Of a DNA stretch of 64,000 nt, positions 25,232-34,645 are shown one piece after another. The stretch lies in NCBI RefSeq assembly GCF_014697355.1, contig NZ_JACJRQ010000018.1, forward strand, positions 102,102-166,101. Reading direction: 5' to 3'. Made by a program: the position numbers and the translations under genes. The notes beneath the pieces are model-generated. The model did not search any database. It saw only the letters and a program-made list of their open reading frames with translations, and was not told the origin of the DNA. Positions within the stretch are counted from its first letter, which is position 1, and every line of letters begins with the position of its first letter. Origin of the DNA: Nostoc calcicola FACHB-3891 (GTDB lineage Bacteria > Cyanobacteriota > Cyanobacteriia > Cyanobacteriales > Nostocaceae).

Positions 25232-28200
25232 ATGAACAAAATCAAACTCAGAATTTACGAACTTTCAAAAGAATTGAATTTAGATAGTAAAAAACTATTA
25301 GAAATTTGCGATCGCCTCAAAATTACAGTCAAAAGCCATACAAGTTCAATCTCAGAATCCGAGGCAGAACGCATTCGTTTAGCAGTAAATAAACTAATAG
25401 CAAAATCCTCCAAAACTAAAGCCTCTTCTGAAGAGTGGAGTTATACATTTGTTGGTTCAACAATTGATAGATTAATCCGCAATCTTGAAGGAGAAACCGC
25501 CCTAGAATCATATCCCGAATTTCGCCAACGACGCGAACACGCCAATGAGTTAATGTTTGAATGCGTCGGGAAAAAACCTTGTCTATTTTATGTGCGTCGC
25601 AAAGGCGCAGGTAAAGACGTAGGAGAACAAATTTGGGATTTAACAATAGCCACAGATTCCCATGAGTTTCAATTACCTCCAAGACTGGAAAAACTAAAAA
25701 AAACATTAGGATTTACAGTAGCTGTACAAAAAGATGGGAAGGGCGGTTTAAAGATACTTTCGGCTCAGTTATTGCAATTATCACGGGGAAATGCTGATAG
25801 CTATTCTGTAGCTTATCGGTTGCGTTTGTTACCTAATCACCAGCATAATCTCGACATTCCATCGGCGACATTGACGCGTATAAAAGCCGCGCCAGCTTGT
25901 GGCGATTATGTGCCTACAGAAGAACAGTTGAAAGCTTGGAAAGCATTTTTACAAATTGAAGAAAAAATCGCTAAAGCACGTCAATTTTGTGTGCGTTACA
26001 TAGGTAATAACCATAACTTCAAAAGACGGATTAATTTTGAAATTGATGTCACCTCAGCCACCCTTGACGGCTTTTATCAAAATTCCCTTGAACTAGAGAA
26101 CTTTTGGGAACGTGCAAGACGAGCAAAAAACGAAGATTTAAAACTGTTTGAAACTGCTCCCATCGGTAAAAATTGGCTTAGCGGCCGCCAATTAGGGACT
26201 GTTGAAGAAGTCGATCCCAACCGTTGTATTATCAGCGTGAGATTAGAACGTGACTTAGCTGAATATATCGCAACAGATCGTTATAAGTTGCCAGCAACCG
26301 GATTTTTGTGTTTTGAAGCAGTTGGTGATATTCAGCAGATTCAACGCAAGAAAAAAGCCTTAGACGATTTGAATAATGGTTACACTCAGAATCAATATTT
26401 GGGTAACTTTTTATTCGATGCTTCCCAAGCTAGACAAATTAAAACAACCATTGAACTTAAACCAGAGGAATTATTATTATCTGCTGCTAATCCTGGACAA
26501 AAAGCAGCAGTAGAAAAGGTACTTGCTGCCAAGGATCTTGTTTTGATTCAAGGGCCACCAGGTACTGGAAAAACTACCGTCATCGCCGAAATTTGCTATC
26601 AAATTGCCCTTCGTGGTGGACGCACTTTAATCGCTTCTCAAGCCAATTTAGCAGTAGATAACGCCTTGAGTCGATTAGTTCATAACCCAGTGATTCGGGC
26701 TGTACGCAAAGGAAAAGCCGAAAAAGTTGGGGAGGAAGGGCAGCCATTTTTAGAAGATCAAGTGATTGGCAGATGGCTGGAAAATACTGCAAATGACTGC
26801 GAAAATAATCTGAATCAACGACTAGAAAATATTAAAGTTTTAAGTCAATTACTGCCATTATTGCCAAGATTTACAGCCTATTTCAAAAAAGAGAAAAAAT
26901 TCCAAGAACAACAAAGTAAGTTTCATCAAAATAAATTAACATTAAAGGAAAATTTAAAAAATCAAGAAAATTTTTACAAAGAAATATTAGCAGAGCAAAA
27001 TGAAGTTGAATCTATAATTTTTGATTTGGATATCTTACTAAATAATGCTGCTAATATCAAATGGGAATCTCCAGAAGTCACAAATTTTTTGCCACTTCTT
27101 AAGCCTTACACAGAAGGTAATAGTTTCGTAGAAGAATTTTTAGCAAATGTTCGTCTATCTCTTAAATATACTGATGAACTTGGCTTTGTTCGCCCAGAAT
27201 TTGGTGCTTTTGGTTTAGCGGTTTGGTTGCGTGAAACCATAGCAACAGAAATTTTAGAATTTAAAACTGCTTTGAATTCTGCTCAAAATGCGAGTGAAGG
27301 CATGTCAGCAGTTGCGGCATTAGCGCAGAGTGTTAAACACAATTTTGACTCGTTAAATCAGTTACAAGCAGATTATCAAAAATTTCTTGCCAAGCAGCAA
27401 AATATACAGCAAACAATCCAAATATGGGAAAACCGCCAAAGGGAAATAGATTATATTATTTCAGCAGTGAAAGAATGGAAGTCTACCGCACATTCTCATC
27501 TTTATCAAACTTTAAAAGATTGTCAGCGATCGGGTTTACCTTTAACAGATAATCTAGTAGACTTACCTCTAGGTTTGTTGATGTTTGCTAATACATTAAA
27601 ATTACCAATAGTACCAAAAAACTACAAAATTAATCTGCCGGAGTGGGAGTTGTTGACAAAAGCGATCGCTTATGAGATTGACGGTAATTTTACTGATAGG
27701 CAAGGGAAACAGCATAATTTCAGTTATTTTTTACAACAAAATTTTAGTCAGATTCCAATGGTGTTTTCACAAAGCGATCGCACCCAATGGCAAGAGACTT
27801 ATAAACAGTTTAATAACTATCAACTACTCAACCAAAAACAGCGAAAATTACTAGTTGAAAATACCCAGTTTTTCTTAATCAGAATGCAGAAAACCTATGG
27901 TGCATCATGGGAATGGAATAACATCGACTCTACTCTCACCCGAATTACACAAGAATTGCTAGAGACTATCCTTGCAAATGCACGTCAATGCGTTTTAAAA
28001 GTCAAAACGGAAACTGAACAACAGCTTCATTATCTACGCAGACAACTAAGTGAACTGAATACAAATGAAATCAGCCAACAGCAAATCTCAACCATTCAAT
28101 ATCAGCTAGAAAAAACGCAACAAGATGCTAATTTGCAACTTCAACAAGTTATTAATATCTTGCAAGAACTTAGTCAACAGCCAAACACACCTAATAAACT

Positions 28201-29713
28201 ACGGATTTTAGCTGAGCAATATCTCACAACACAATCAAATATTTGGGAACACCCCCAAGAATTTACCCAACAAGTGCATTCTTGGATAAATTCTATCACT
28301 CAGCTTGAAACTTTGATTTCATTATTAGAACCTTTTGCTGTGCTGGAGGTAATTAAAAATTCTCTAAATGAGCATTTAGCAAAACTCAAACAAGAAACTG
28401 AAACTTCTCTACAGCAGCTTCAAAAATTGCAAATTAATCTAGATGAATTGAAACAACAACTACAACCACAGCCATCGGAAAGTTTAATCGTCGAAAGAAA
28501 CTGGTGGTTGACAGAATGCGAAATTATACCTGATAAATTTAAACCAGAAAATTCTAGTAGTGATGTTTTTAATATAGAGTTTTTACAGAGTTTAAATATT
28601 CAGTTTGAATCTTGGCAAAAAGAACTTCAAAAAGAAGAAGCTTATCTCAAAAAATATCAGAATTTTGTGCAAGATTGGATAGAAAAATTAAGAAAGCCAA
28701 CGGAAGGCGATCGCGACGATTTAAGGCGGATATATTTAGATAATGCCAACGTCGTTGGTATCACCTGCGTGCAAGCTGCAAATAGGGGTTTTTCTGAAGA
28801 ATTTAAATCCTTTGATGTCGTCATCATCGACGAAGTGAGTAAGTGTACTCCCCCAGAATTACTAATTCCAGCTTTGAAAGGTAAAAAGTTAGTCATGGTA
28901 GGCGATCATCGACAATTACCACCCATGCTTGATACTAGCACTTTAGAAGAAGTTGCCCAGACAATTGGCAATACACGAGACGAACTACAATTTTTAGAAG
29001 AATCACTATTTAAAAGTCAGTTTGAATCTGCTGATGAAAGCATCAAACAAATGCTAACTACACAATATCGAATGCACCCCTATATTATGGGCGCAATCAA
29101 TCAGTTTTATGAGGGTAAACTAGAATCTGGAATTTTGGCACCTGATACAAAACGCGCACATAATTTAACAGGTGAAATCATCCAAGAATCTCACCATATT
29201 CTGTGGGTAAAAACGCCCATAGAAAAGAACTTTTTAGAAGAACGTAACGGAACTTCTTATTTTAATACTCCAGAAATCGATATAATTGAGCGTCTTTGTC
29301 AGCAGTTCGAGAATACTTGGGCTGATAAAGTTGCTAATGGTGAACCAAAAAAAGAAATCGCCGTAATTACATTTTATGGCGCTCAATTAAGAAAAATTGA
29401 CGAACGTCTGCAATCTGAACTTTTCCCTTCCTTAGAAATTCGTACTGGTACAGTAGACAGATTTCAAGGGATGGAAAGACCTGTTGTAATTGTGAGTATG
29501 GTTCGCAACAATAATAAAGGAGACGTGGGATTTGCTAAGAAACCAGAACGGGTGAATGTTGCGTTTTCCCGCGCTCAAGAACTACTGATAATTGTGGGTT
29601 GTCATAATTTATTTACCCATCAACCAGGTAAAGTTGGAAGTATGTATTCGGAAGTTTCAAATATTGTTAGTCTTCATGAAGGTTTCGTTGATGTTTCTCG
29701 CATCTTCTACTAA
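25232..29713 (+). CDS. Superfamily 1 helicase with IF2 N-terminal domain and very large coiled-coil insert
   Basis: A 1493-residue Upf1/Dna2-type ATP-dependent helicase. Residues 1-54 resemble the N-terminal domain of translation initiation factor IF2 (IRIYELSKELN-type helix, then SKKLLEICDRLKITVKSH). Residues about 60-430 form an unnamed N-terminal region. The motor has motif I GPPGTGKTT (K447), motif II IIDEVSK (D1200-E1201), motif III VGDHRQLPPM, motif IV TTQYRMHP, motif V GTVDRFQGMERPVVIVS and motif VI NVAFSRAQE. About 750 residues separate motifs I and II, and most of these are predicted coiled coil (Gln/Leu/Glu-rich), far longer than in UPF1. The gene stands alone. Whether it acts on RNA at ribosomes or on DNA in defence is open; the IF2-like domain favours nucleic-acid/ribosome contact. 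Confidence 0.87.
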   Translation: MNKIKLRIYELSKELNLDSKKLLEICDRLKITVKSHTSSISESEAERIRLAVNKLIAKSSKTKASSEEWSYTFVGSTIDRLIRNLEGETALESYPEFRQRREHANELMFECVGKKPCLFYVRRKGAGKDVGEQIWDLTIATDSHEFQLPPRLEKLKKTLGFTVAVQKDGKGGLKILSAQLLQLSRGNADSYSVAYRLRLLPNHQHNLDIPSATLTRIKAAPACGDYVPTEEQLKAWKAFLQIEEKIAKARQFCVRYIGNNHNFKRRINFEIDVTSATLDGFYQNSLELENFWERARRAKNEDLKLFETAPIGKNWLSGRQLGTVEEVDPNRCIISVRLERDLAEYIATDRYKLPATGFLCFEAVGDIQQIQRKKKALDDLNNGYTQNQYLGNFLFDASQARQIKTTIELKPEELLLSAANPGQKAAVEKVLAAKDLVLIQGPPGTGKTTVIAEICYQIALRGGRTLIASQANLAVDNALSRLVHNPVIRAVRKGKAEKVGEEGQPFLEDQVIGRWLENTANDCENNLNQRLENIKVLSQLLPLLPRFTAYFKKEKKFQEQQSKFHQNKLTLKENLKNQENFYKEILAEQNEVESIIFDLDILLNNAANIKWESPEVTNFLPLLKPYTEGNSFVEEFLANVRLSLKYTDELGFVRPEFGAFGLAVWLRETIATEILEFKTALNSAQNASEGMSAVAALAQSVKHNFDSLNQLQADYQKFLAKQQNIQQTIQIWENRQREIDYIISAVKEWKSTAHSHLYQTLKDCQRSGLPLTDNLVDLPLGLLMFANTLKLPIVPKNYKINLPEWELLTKAIAYEIDGNFTDRQGKQHNFSYFLQQNFSQIPMVFSQSDRTQWQETYKQFNNYQLLNQKQRKLLVENTQFFLIRMQKTYGASWEWNNIDSTLTRITQELLETILANARQCVLKVKTETEQQLHYLRRQLSELNTNEISQQQISTIQYQLEKTQQDANLQLQQVINILQELSQQPNTPNKLRILAEQYLTTQSNIWEHPQEFTQQVHSWINSITQLETLISLLEPFAVLEVIKNSLNEHLAKLKQETETSLQQLQKLQINLDELKQQLQPQPSESLIVERNWWLTECEIIPDKFKPENSSSDVFNIEFLQSLNIQFESWQKELQKEEAYLKKYQNFVQDWIEKLRKPTEGDRDDLRRIYLDNANVVGITCVQAANRGFSEEFKSFDVVIIDEVSKCTPPELLIPALKGKKLVMVGDHRQLPPMLDTSTLEEVAQTIGNTRDELQFLEESLFKSQFESADESIKQMLTTQYRMHPYIMGAINQFYEGKLESGILAPDTKRAHNLTGEIIQESHHILWVKTPIEKNFLEERNGTSYFNTPEIDIIERLCQQFENTWADKVANGEPKKEIAVITFYGAQLRKIDERLQSELFPSLEIRTGTVDRFQGMERPVVIVSMVRNNNKGDVGFAKKPERVNVAFSRAQELLIIVGCHNLFTHQPGKVGSMYSEVSNIVSLHEGFVDVSRIFY

Positions 29714-30301
29714 ACCTATAGTCCCTCATTTTCTAGGGTGTACACACAAGTTGAAAAACACGATCCACATTAGCTTTAATCTAGTAGGGTGCGTTATGGA
29801 CGTTAGTCCTAACGCACCGAAAATCTGGGATGGTGCGTTAGCGTCTGTTTTGGTCAAGTAATAATGATTGACAAAAAGTAAATTATGTGAATACTCTAAA
29901 ACGCCTATTTACGGCTAAATTTTTCCATCTAGTTTTTTTATTACATAAAATAAATTGAACGGCTTGTAGGGTCTAAAATCGGTGATTATATACTAAACCG
30001 GTTGATTTTTTGTTTTTAACTTTGAAAAAATTAGATTAAGAAAAAGTTAACAAAAATAATCTCAAATCTTAAACTTACTTCATTATTAATCTGCATAAAA
30101 ACCTACATACTATCTGAAATTACAAGTATAAGACAGCTCGCCTTACTTAATAGGCAGATTTCTTGTACTTAGTAGTCTATTTCTGTGTTACCGCTCTTTG
30201 TTTTGGCTGTTTGTCTAGCCATCTTGCAAACACTATTGCTGTGTTTGCAAAATTTTGAGCAAGCATATAACCAAAAATTTGACACACTCAGGAGGAATTA
30301 A
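29714..30301. other. Long AT-rich spacer with one palindrome
   Basis: The region carries the palindrome GGTGCGTTA...TAACGCACC at 29788-29818, whose relative lies at 51231-51262. The rest is AT-rich without a supported gene. A strong ribosome binding site AGGAGG at 30290-30295 serves the next gene. Confidence 0.65.
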
Positions 30302-31528
30302 ATGCAGGTATTTGTTAGACAGTCATTAGCTATTGCCTCGACTGGATTGCTACTTAGCTTACAAAGTCATGTGGCATTCGCACAAAATAAGTCTTCAACC
30401 GTCTCATCTGATAACGCTAATCAGTCATACAGAACTCAGCAGTTCAATACTTTACCTGAAAACCAGCTTAAACCGCGGATGCCAAAAGATTCTGTGAAGG
30501 CTCCAGCCAACGCTGCTTTGAGTACCGGTGCGAGTGGTACACCGGGTGCAGTCAGGTCTTCAAATGGTGACTCCAACAAAAATGAGCAACTAGATTTACC
30601 AATAGATTCCCCATTATCTTTTGGAACTTCCAAAGTACCTTACTCTACTTCCCGTGTTTTAGGCGGCACTACTAATCCTGCCCAGACCGATACATACCGT
30701 CGGGCTGGAAAGTTGTATATGGCTTTTGGCGGAACTACTTACAACAGTGTTTGTTCAGCCTCAATGATTGGGAAAAGTCTTCTGATTACGGCTGCACACT
30801 GCGTCCACGATTATGGAAAAGGAGACAACGGCTGGGCAAGAAAGGTGAAGTTTGTTCCTGCAAAAAACAACTCTAGTGAACCCTATCTTTCATTTGAAAG
30901 CACACTGTTCCTGATTCCTACCGTCTACTTTAACGGAACTGATACCTGCACACAGACCGGCGTTGTTTGCAACAATGACATTGCGCTTGTTGCACTAAAC
31001 AATAACAGTTCCGGCCAACAAGCAGGCAATCTTACCGGCTACTTCGGTTATGCCTGGAATGGCTACAGTTACGCTACCCCAACCTCATCCTATCAAGGCG
31101 TCTTCGGCAATAAGCTATTTGCGTCTATCACTCAGCTAGGATATCCTGCCTCTTTCGACTCAGGTTTGAGGATGCAAATCAACACTGCCTATGGCGCATA
31201 CTACGCTACCGGCAATCTCAAGAATACTTGGTTAGGCTCAGCGATGACTGGCGGCTCTAGCGGCGGTCCCTGGCTTGTCAATTTTGGCACTGATGCTTCA
31301 GGAGGAGAATATGGCTCTGATAATATCCGTAATGTCGTTGTCGGAGTCACAAGCTATGGTAATAGTGAGCAGCGAATGGGTTCGTCGTGGTTCGGACAAA
31401 ACAAAGAATTTCCTAACAGTGCTTATGGCAGCCGTGGGGCAGGCAATATTGGAAAACTTGTCTATGACGCTTGCGATAACTCTGCACTCAGTGCTTGGAA
31501 ACTTCAAAGTAGGGGGCGTTGCAGATAA
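30302..31528 (+). CDS. Exported trypsin/V8-like serine protease with propeptide
   Basis: The 408-residue protein starts with a signal peptide (LAIASTGLLLSLQSHVAFA, cut after about residue 27). About 90 residues of low-complexity propeptide follow, then R118-V119-L120-G121-G122 and the mature domain. The chymotrypsin-fold triad is H166 (ITAAHCVHD), D226 (CNNDIALVAL) and S320 (GGSSGGPW). Cysteines at DTCTQTGVVC and DACDNSA can form disulfides. The R-VLGG junction looks like a zymogen activation site, as in glutamyl endopeptidases and trypsinogen; the residue before the catalytic serine is Ser, not Asp, so activation would follow the V8 pattern. Start fixed by AGGAGG. Secreted to periplasm or outside. 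It is 3.4 kb upstream of the CHAT gene. Confidence 0.9.
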   Translation: MQVFVRQSLAIASTGLLLSLQSHVAFAQNKSSTVSSDNANQSYRTQQFNTLPENQLKPRMPKDSVKAPANAALSTGASGTPGAVRSSNGDSNKNEQLDLPIDSPLSFGTSKVPYSTSRVLGGTTNPAQTDTYRRAGKLYMAFGGTTYNSVCSASMIGKSLLITAAHCVHDYGKGDNGWARKVKFVPAKNNSSEPYLSFESTLFLIPTVYFNGTDTCTQTGVVCNNDIALVALNNNSSGQQAGNLTGYFGYAWNGYSYATPTSSYQGVFGNKLFASITQLGYPASFDSGLRMQINTAYGAYYATGNLKNTWLGSAMTGGSSGGPWLVNFGTDASGGEYGSDNIRNVVVGVTSYGNSEQRMGSSWFGQNKEFPNSAYGSRGAGNIGKLVYDACDNSALSAWKLQSRGRCR

Positions 31529-31940
31529 GTGGTTAGGCTATTCTTGTTAAAAAGAATAGAAAGCTAAGCTACGCTTCTACATTAGATATTTTTTCGTGTT
31601 CGTGTAGCTCCATCAGGAGAGGGCTGTCATTAGTCCTTTGTAAACACAAATGATTAATGACAACCCTGACTATACAGTTTAAATGCGTCACAGCTTAACT
31701 CAAGTTGTAGCAGACAAAGCTATTTCCATCTTGGTGTCTGAGTGTCTGAGTAGTGAACAAATAATTTTTTTACGATTAAGACACAAAGGCTTCAAGATAA
31801 ATCGATTTCTAAAAAACTACCAATTGTTCACTGCCAAACTGAAGGGACGCAAGCCAACAACCAATCAATTGTGCAAACACTCCAACGGTTAGTTTACTAT
31901 GATAATGTCCCGATCCATCTAGAGTAAGCGGTTAGGAATT
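31529..31940. other. Spacer with GTCATTA...TAATGAC repeat and a doubtful short ORF
   Basis: A 38-base imperfect palindrome TGTCATTAGTCC...TTAATGACAACC occupies about 31626-31666. A 69-codon frame at 31683-31892 has no ribosome binding site and no recognisable domain; I do not call it. The promoter of the META-domain gene should lie at the right end. Confidence 0.55.
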
Positions 31941-32459
31941 ATGCAAACGAAGATGGTTTCGCTCAAAGTTATCTTAATTCAGACGGGTTTTGTTTTAAGC
32001 ATTGTGGGGGTTGCCCTAACCTCCAGTCTTACTTTATTGGCCTGTACAAAGTCTTCTTCAACTCAATCACCTACTATGTCCTCCCAACGTCCTCCCCAAT
32101 CTCGTGTTGCTTTGGAAAATTCTTCTTGGCGACTTGAGCGTTGGGAGCGTCAAGGCTCTGCTGTTGCACTCGTACCGCAAACAGAATTGTCTTTAGATTT
32201 TAAAGGCAATCAGGTGAATGGGTTTGGGGGGTGTAATCGTTTCGGTGGCTCTTTTAAGCTGGTTGGTGAACAGCTTTCGTTGGGAACATTAGATAGTACT
32301 CAAAAGAGTTGCGATCCAGCTGTGATGAATCAGGAAGCCCAATTCTTATCTGCCCTCCAATCAGTATCTCGCATTACCTCAGATGCTTCGGGTCGTCTGC
32401 TATTGTTTTATACCCTGAATGCAGATGAGGGAGTGCTGTACTTTGTTCCAACGAACTAG
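31941..32459 (+). CDS. META-domain lipoprotein (HslJ-like)
   Basis: The 172-residue protein has a signal sequence ending in a lipobox (SLTLLACTKSS), so it should be lipid-anchored in the outer leaflet of a membrane facing the periplasm. The mature part is one META domain: NSSWRLERWERQG, LSLDFKGNQVNGFGGCNRF, the GTLDSTQKSCD segment and a final LLLFYTLNADEGVLYF strand. The GGCNRF motif with its cysteine is a family signature. The E. coli relative HslJ is a heat-inducible lipoprotein linked to novobiocin resistance. It lies between two proteases and the Uma2 gene, but spacing does not suggest an operon. Confidence 0.9.
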   Translation: MQTKMVSLKVILIQTGFVLSIVGVALTSSLTLLACTKSSSTQSPTMSSQRPPQSRVALENSSWRLERWERQGSAVALVPQTELSLDFKGNQVNGFGGCNRFGGSFKLVGEQLSLGTLDSTQKSCDPAVMNQEAQFLSALQSVSRITSDASGRLLLFYTLNADEGVLYFVPTN

Positions 32460-32633
32460 ACTTGCGACACTTTAACTTGCATTTGTCACCGAAACACTGT
32501 TGAGTAAAATTAAACGGATGCTTGCTAACGAGTGTTTGAGAGCAACTACATCCGGATATGAAAAAGAAAAAAGATTTATTTTTAAAAGAAGTTATTGCGT
32601 AAGTCCTAATTTAGAAACAGAGTGGAGATCTTT

Positions 32634-33230
32634 ATGATGCCAGCAGCGATCGCTACACCCCCAAAAGAATCACCCCTTCTATTTGAGGGACTCACTTGGA
32701 GAGAATTCAAAGCCGTTGAGCAATTATTAGACCGTCCAGGATATCGGCTGTTTTTTTTAGATGGTGTTTTGGAGATCCGAAGAATGCCTGGAGAACCCCA
32801 CGAAACTGTTAAAAAGAGAATTGCCGCATTGTTAGAACTTTACCTGCTTCTGGCAGGGTTCGACTTTACGCCAACTGGTTCAATGACTTTAGAAAGTGAA
32901 TCTGCTGGTGTCAAACGAGAGGCAGATGAATCTTATAAACTCGCGCCTGGTCGAGTGCGTCCTGATTTGGCGATAGAGGTTGTGTTTACCAGTGGCGGTA
33001 TCAACAAACTAGAGGCATACAAACGTCTCAAAATTCCTGAAGTGTGGTTCTGGGAAGATGGCGTTTTAGAAGTTTATCACCTACGTCAAGAGGGCAACGC
33101 GCTTCACTATGAAAAAATTTCTATTAGTGAAGAAGTCAAAGGAATCGATCTGGATTTGTTGTTACGTTGTATTAATATGGTGAATCATGTTGATGCCATC
33201 AAGACTTTTCAGCAGGCACTTCAGCAATAG
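32634..33230 (+). CDS. Uma2 family (DUF820) putative endonuclease
   Basis: Uma2 proteins have a PD-(D/E)XK nuclease fold and are strongly expanded in cyanobacteria; their biological role is not established. Here the order is FEGLTWREFKAVEQLL, HETVKKRIAALLELYL, GSMTLESES, then the nuclease core RPDLAIEVVFTSGG and KLEAYKRLKIPEVWFWE, which provides the D, E-x-V and K residues expected in the active site. The ATG at 32634, with GGAG at 32624-32627, gives 198 residues, close to the family norm of about 190. The next gene starts 38 bases later and may be co-transcribed. It may be a mobile or selfish-type nuclease. Confidence 0.88.
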   Translation: MMPAAIATPPKESPLLFEGLTWREFKAVEQLLDRPGYRLFFLDGVLEIRRMPGEPHETVKKRIAALLELYLLLAGFDFTPTGSMTLESESAGVKREADESYKLAPGRVRPDLAIEVVFTSGGINKLEAYKRLKIPEVWFWEDGVLEVYHLRQEGNALHYEKISISEEVKGIDLDLLLRCINMVNHVDAIKTFQQALQQ

Positions 33231-33268
33231 CGTTTCCAAAATCGTGCTTCTACATGGAGGTTTGCTTG

Positions 33269-34123
33269 ATGTCTCTTACTTCTTCTGCTAAACCAATTGA
33301 TGAGAATCTGAAGAATTTGGTAAAGGAAATTGAAGCACAAAGTCCTAATTTATCAGTTTTAGCAGCCCGCCAATTTCGCTATAGCTTGCGTCAAACTCCT
33401 GTAGAAGTAAACATCAAAGAACCCCGCCAATTTAACGTACTAGAAGAATTTATTATTCGCGCCGCAATTGAATTTCAACCTCCACCAACAGAAGAAGAAT
33501 TAGCCTCTGTACTTGCGCTCGATCCTGTATTCATCCGCAGTACTACTGCAAATCTACGCTCATTACAAACTCTATCAGCAACATCGCCACTAACAGTTAC
33601 TTCAGAAGGACGTTCATTTTATGAAAAAGGGTCTGTACCACAACCTCCATATCCCGTACAGCTTAATGCTATTACCGACCCTTTGAGTAACAAGCTAACC
33701 TTTCAATTAGAATCTTTAAATGAAACAGCAATAAATTTACCTGATATTGCAAACTTTATAACTCTTGATAATACAATTGATATTTCTTCGTTACCGCTTG
33801 AGGAAATCCAAAAAAATATTCAGGCTTCAGATTTAGCTCTTCATGTTCCAGAAGAAGGAAAAATAGTCACTTCGTTGAAGGTAGTAGCTTCAACTCAAAA
33901 AATTTGGCAAAAGTTATCGCTTTTCGTTATTTTTGATGTTATTGAAGATAAAGTGAGTATTCAAATAAGAAGTGGCAAACAAATTTTAGAATCAGCAACA
34001 AATTGGTTAGAAATACTAGATAATGAAGGTAAAATCAACTTACAAACATTATGTAATTTGTCACCTGAAGCCATCAATTTGGAACGTGAAGCGATTCTCA
34101 AACAGAAAAACGTCGAAACCTGA
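33269..34123 (+). CDS. Winged-helix-like protein of unknown function, possibly truncated
   Basis: I cannot name this 284-residue protein. Residues about 55-120 look like a winged helix: FNVLEEFIIRAAIEFQPPPT, ELASVLALDPVFIRSTTANL, then a strand LTVTSEGRSFYEKG. A region with NAITDPLSNKLTF follows, as in larger bacterial proteins in which a winged helix precedes a phospholipase D-like nuclease domain; that comparison is from memory. Here the protein ends at 34123, and a block of palindromic repeats starts only 10 bases later, so the gene may have lost its 3' part. Start: ATG at 33269 behind GGAGG. It lies 38 bases after the Uma2 gene. Confidence 0.6.
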   Translation: MSLTSSAKPIDENLKNLVKEIEAQSPNLSVLAARQFRYSLRQTPVEVNIKEPRQFNVLEEFIIRAAIEFQPPPTEEELASVLALDPVFIRSTTANLRSLQTLSATSPLTVTSEGRSFYEKGSVPQPPYPVQLNAITDPLSNKLTFQLESLNETAINLPDIANFITLDNTIDISSLPLEEIQKNIQASDLALHVPEEGKIVTSLKVVASTQKIWQKLSLFVIFDVIEDKVSIQIRSGKQILESATNWLEILDNEGKINLQTLCNLSPEAINLEREAILKQKNVET

Positions 34124-34324
34124 TAAAAAACCATCGGTCGTAGGGGCACAGCACTGCTGTGCCCTGCTACGAGTTTGTTAACAATCAAAGAACAAATACG
34201 TGGGTAAGGGTTTAGCAGTGCTAAACCCCTACGAAAAATCTATACGTATCAAAATTTTCGTGAAATGGTATCAGGTACAGATGATCTTCAAGGCACAACA
34301 TTGTTGTGCCCCTACGGGTGTACC

Positions 34325-34419
34325 TATAGCGATTCTCGTTTGGATGCAATACGCTGTAGGGTAGCACAGCTGTGCTACCCTACGAACGGCCATATTTTAC
34401 CCAATTGAGAAGCCCTATA
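34325..34419. mobile_element. MITE-like element, TATAGCG family, copy 3
   Basis: This element is 95 bases, the same length as the one at 11388-11482 and inverted relative to it. It starts TATAGCGATTCTCGTTTGG, has a central GTAGGGTAGCACAGC palindrome and ends GAGAAGCCCTATA. Flanks outside the element differ from those at 11388, which is what transposition or copying would give. Confidence 0.8.
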
Positions 34420-34612
34420 TTTACCTAAAAACACTCTCATCAAAGCCTGAAACCATATGTAGATCGTAAACACATACTGTGATTAATTTTTACAGTGCGT
34501 AAATCCTAAAAACTACACCCAGATGCACGTTGGCGCAAGAAATAGGTACTGGAAAGTTGTTTAGTACCTATTTGTTGGGAAATTCAGTTTGGAGTTGAAT
34601 CACTTCACCCTC

Positions 34613-34645
34613 AGATCCCCGACTTCTTTAAGAAGTCGGGGATCT
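34613..34645. repeat. AGATCCCCGACTTCTT perfect palindrome
   Basis: Arms of 16 bases (AGATCCCCGACTTCTT and its complement) around a single-base centre. Palindromes of this sequence are widely dispersed in Nostocales genomes as far as I know. It may form a strong hairpin upstream of the CHAT gene. Confidence 0.8.

Noticed and set aside
31683..31892. 69-codon frame upstream of the META-domain gene
   Set aside because: No start signal and no recognisable fold; could be a remnant but the evidence is too thin.
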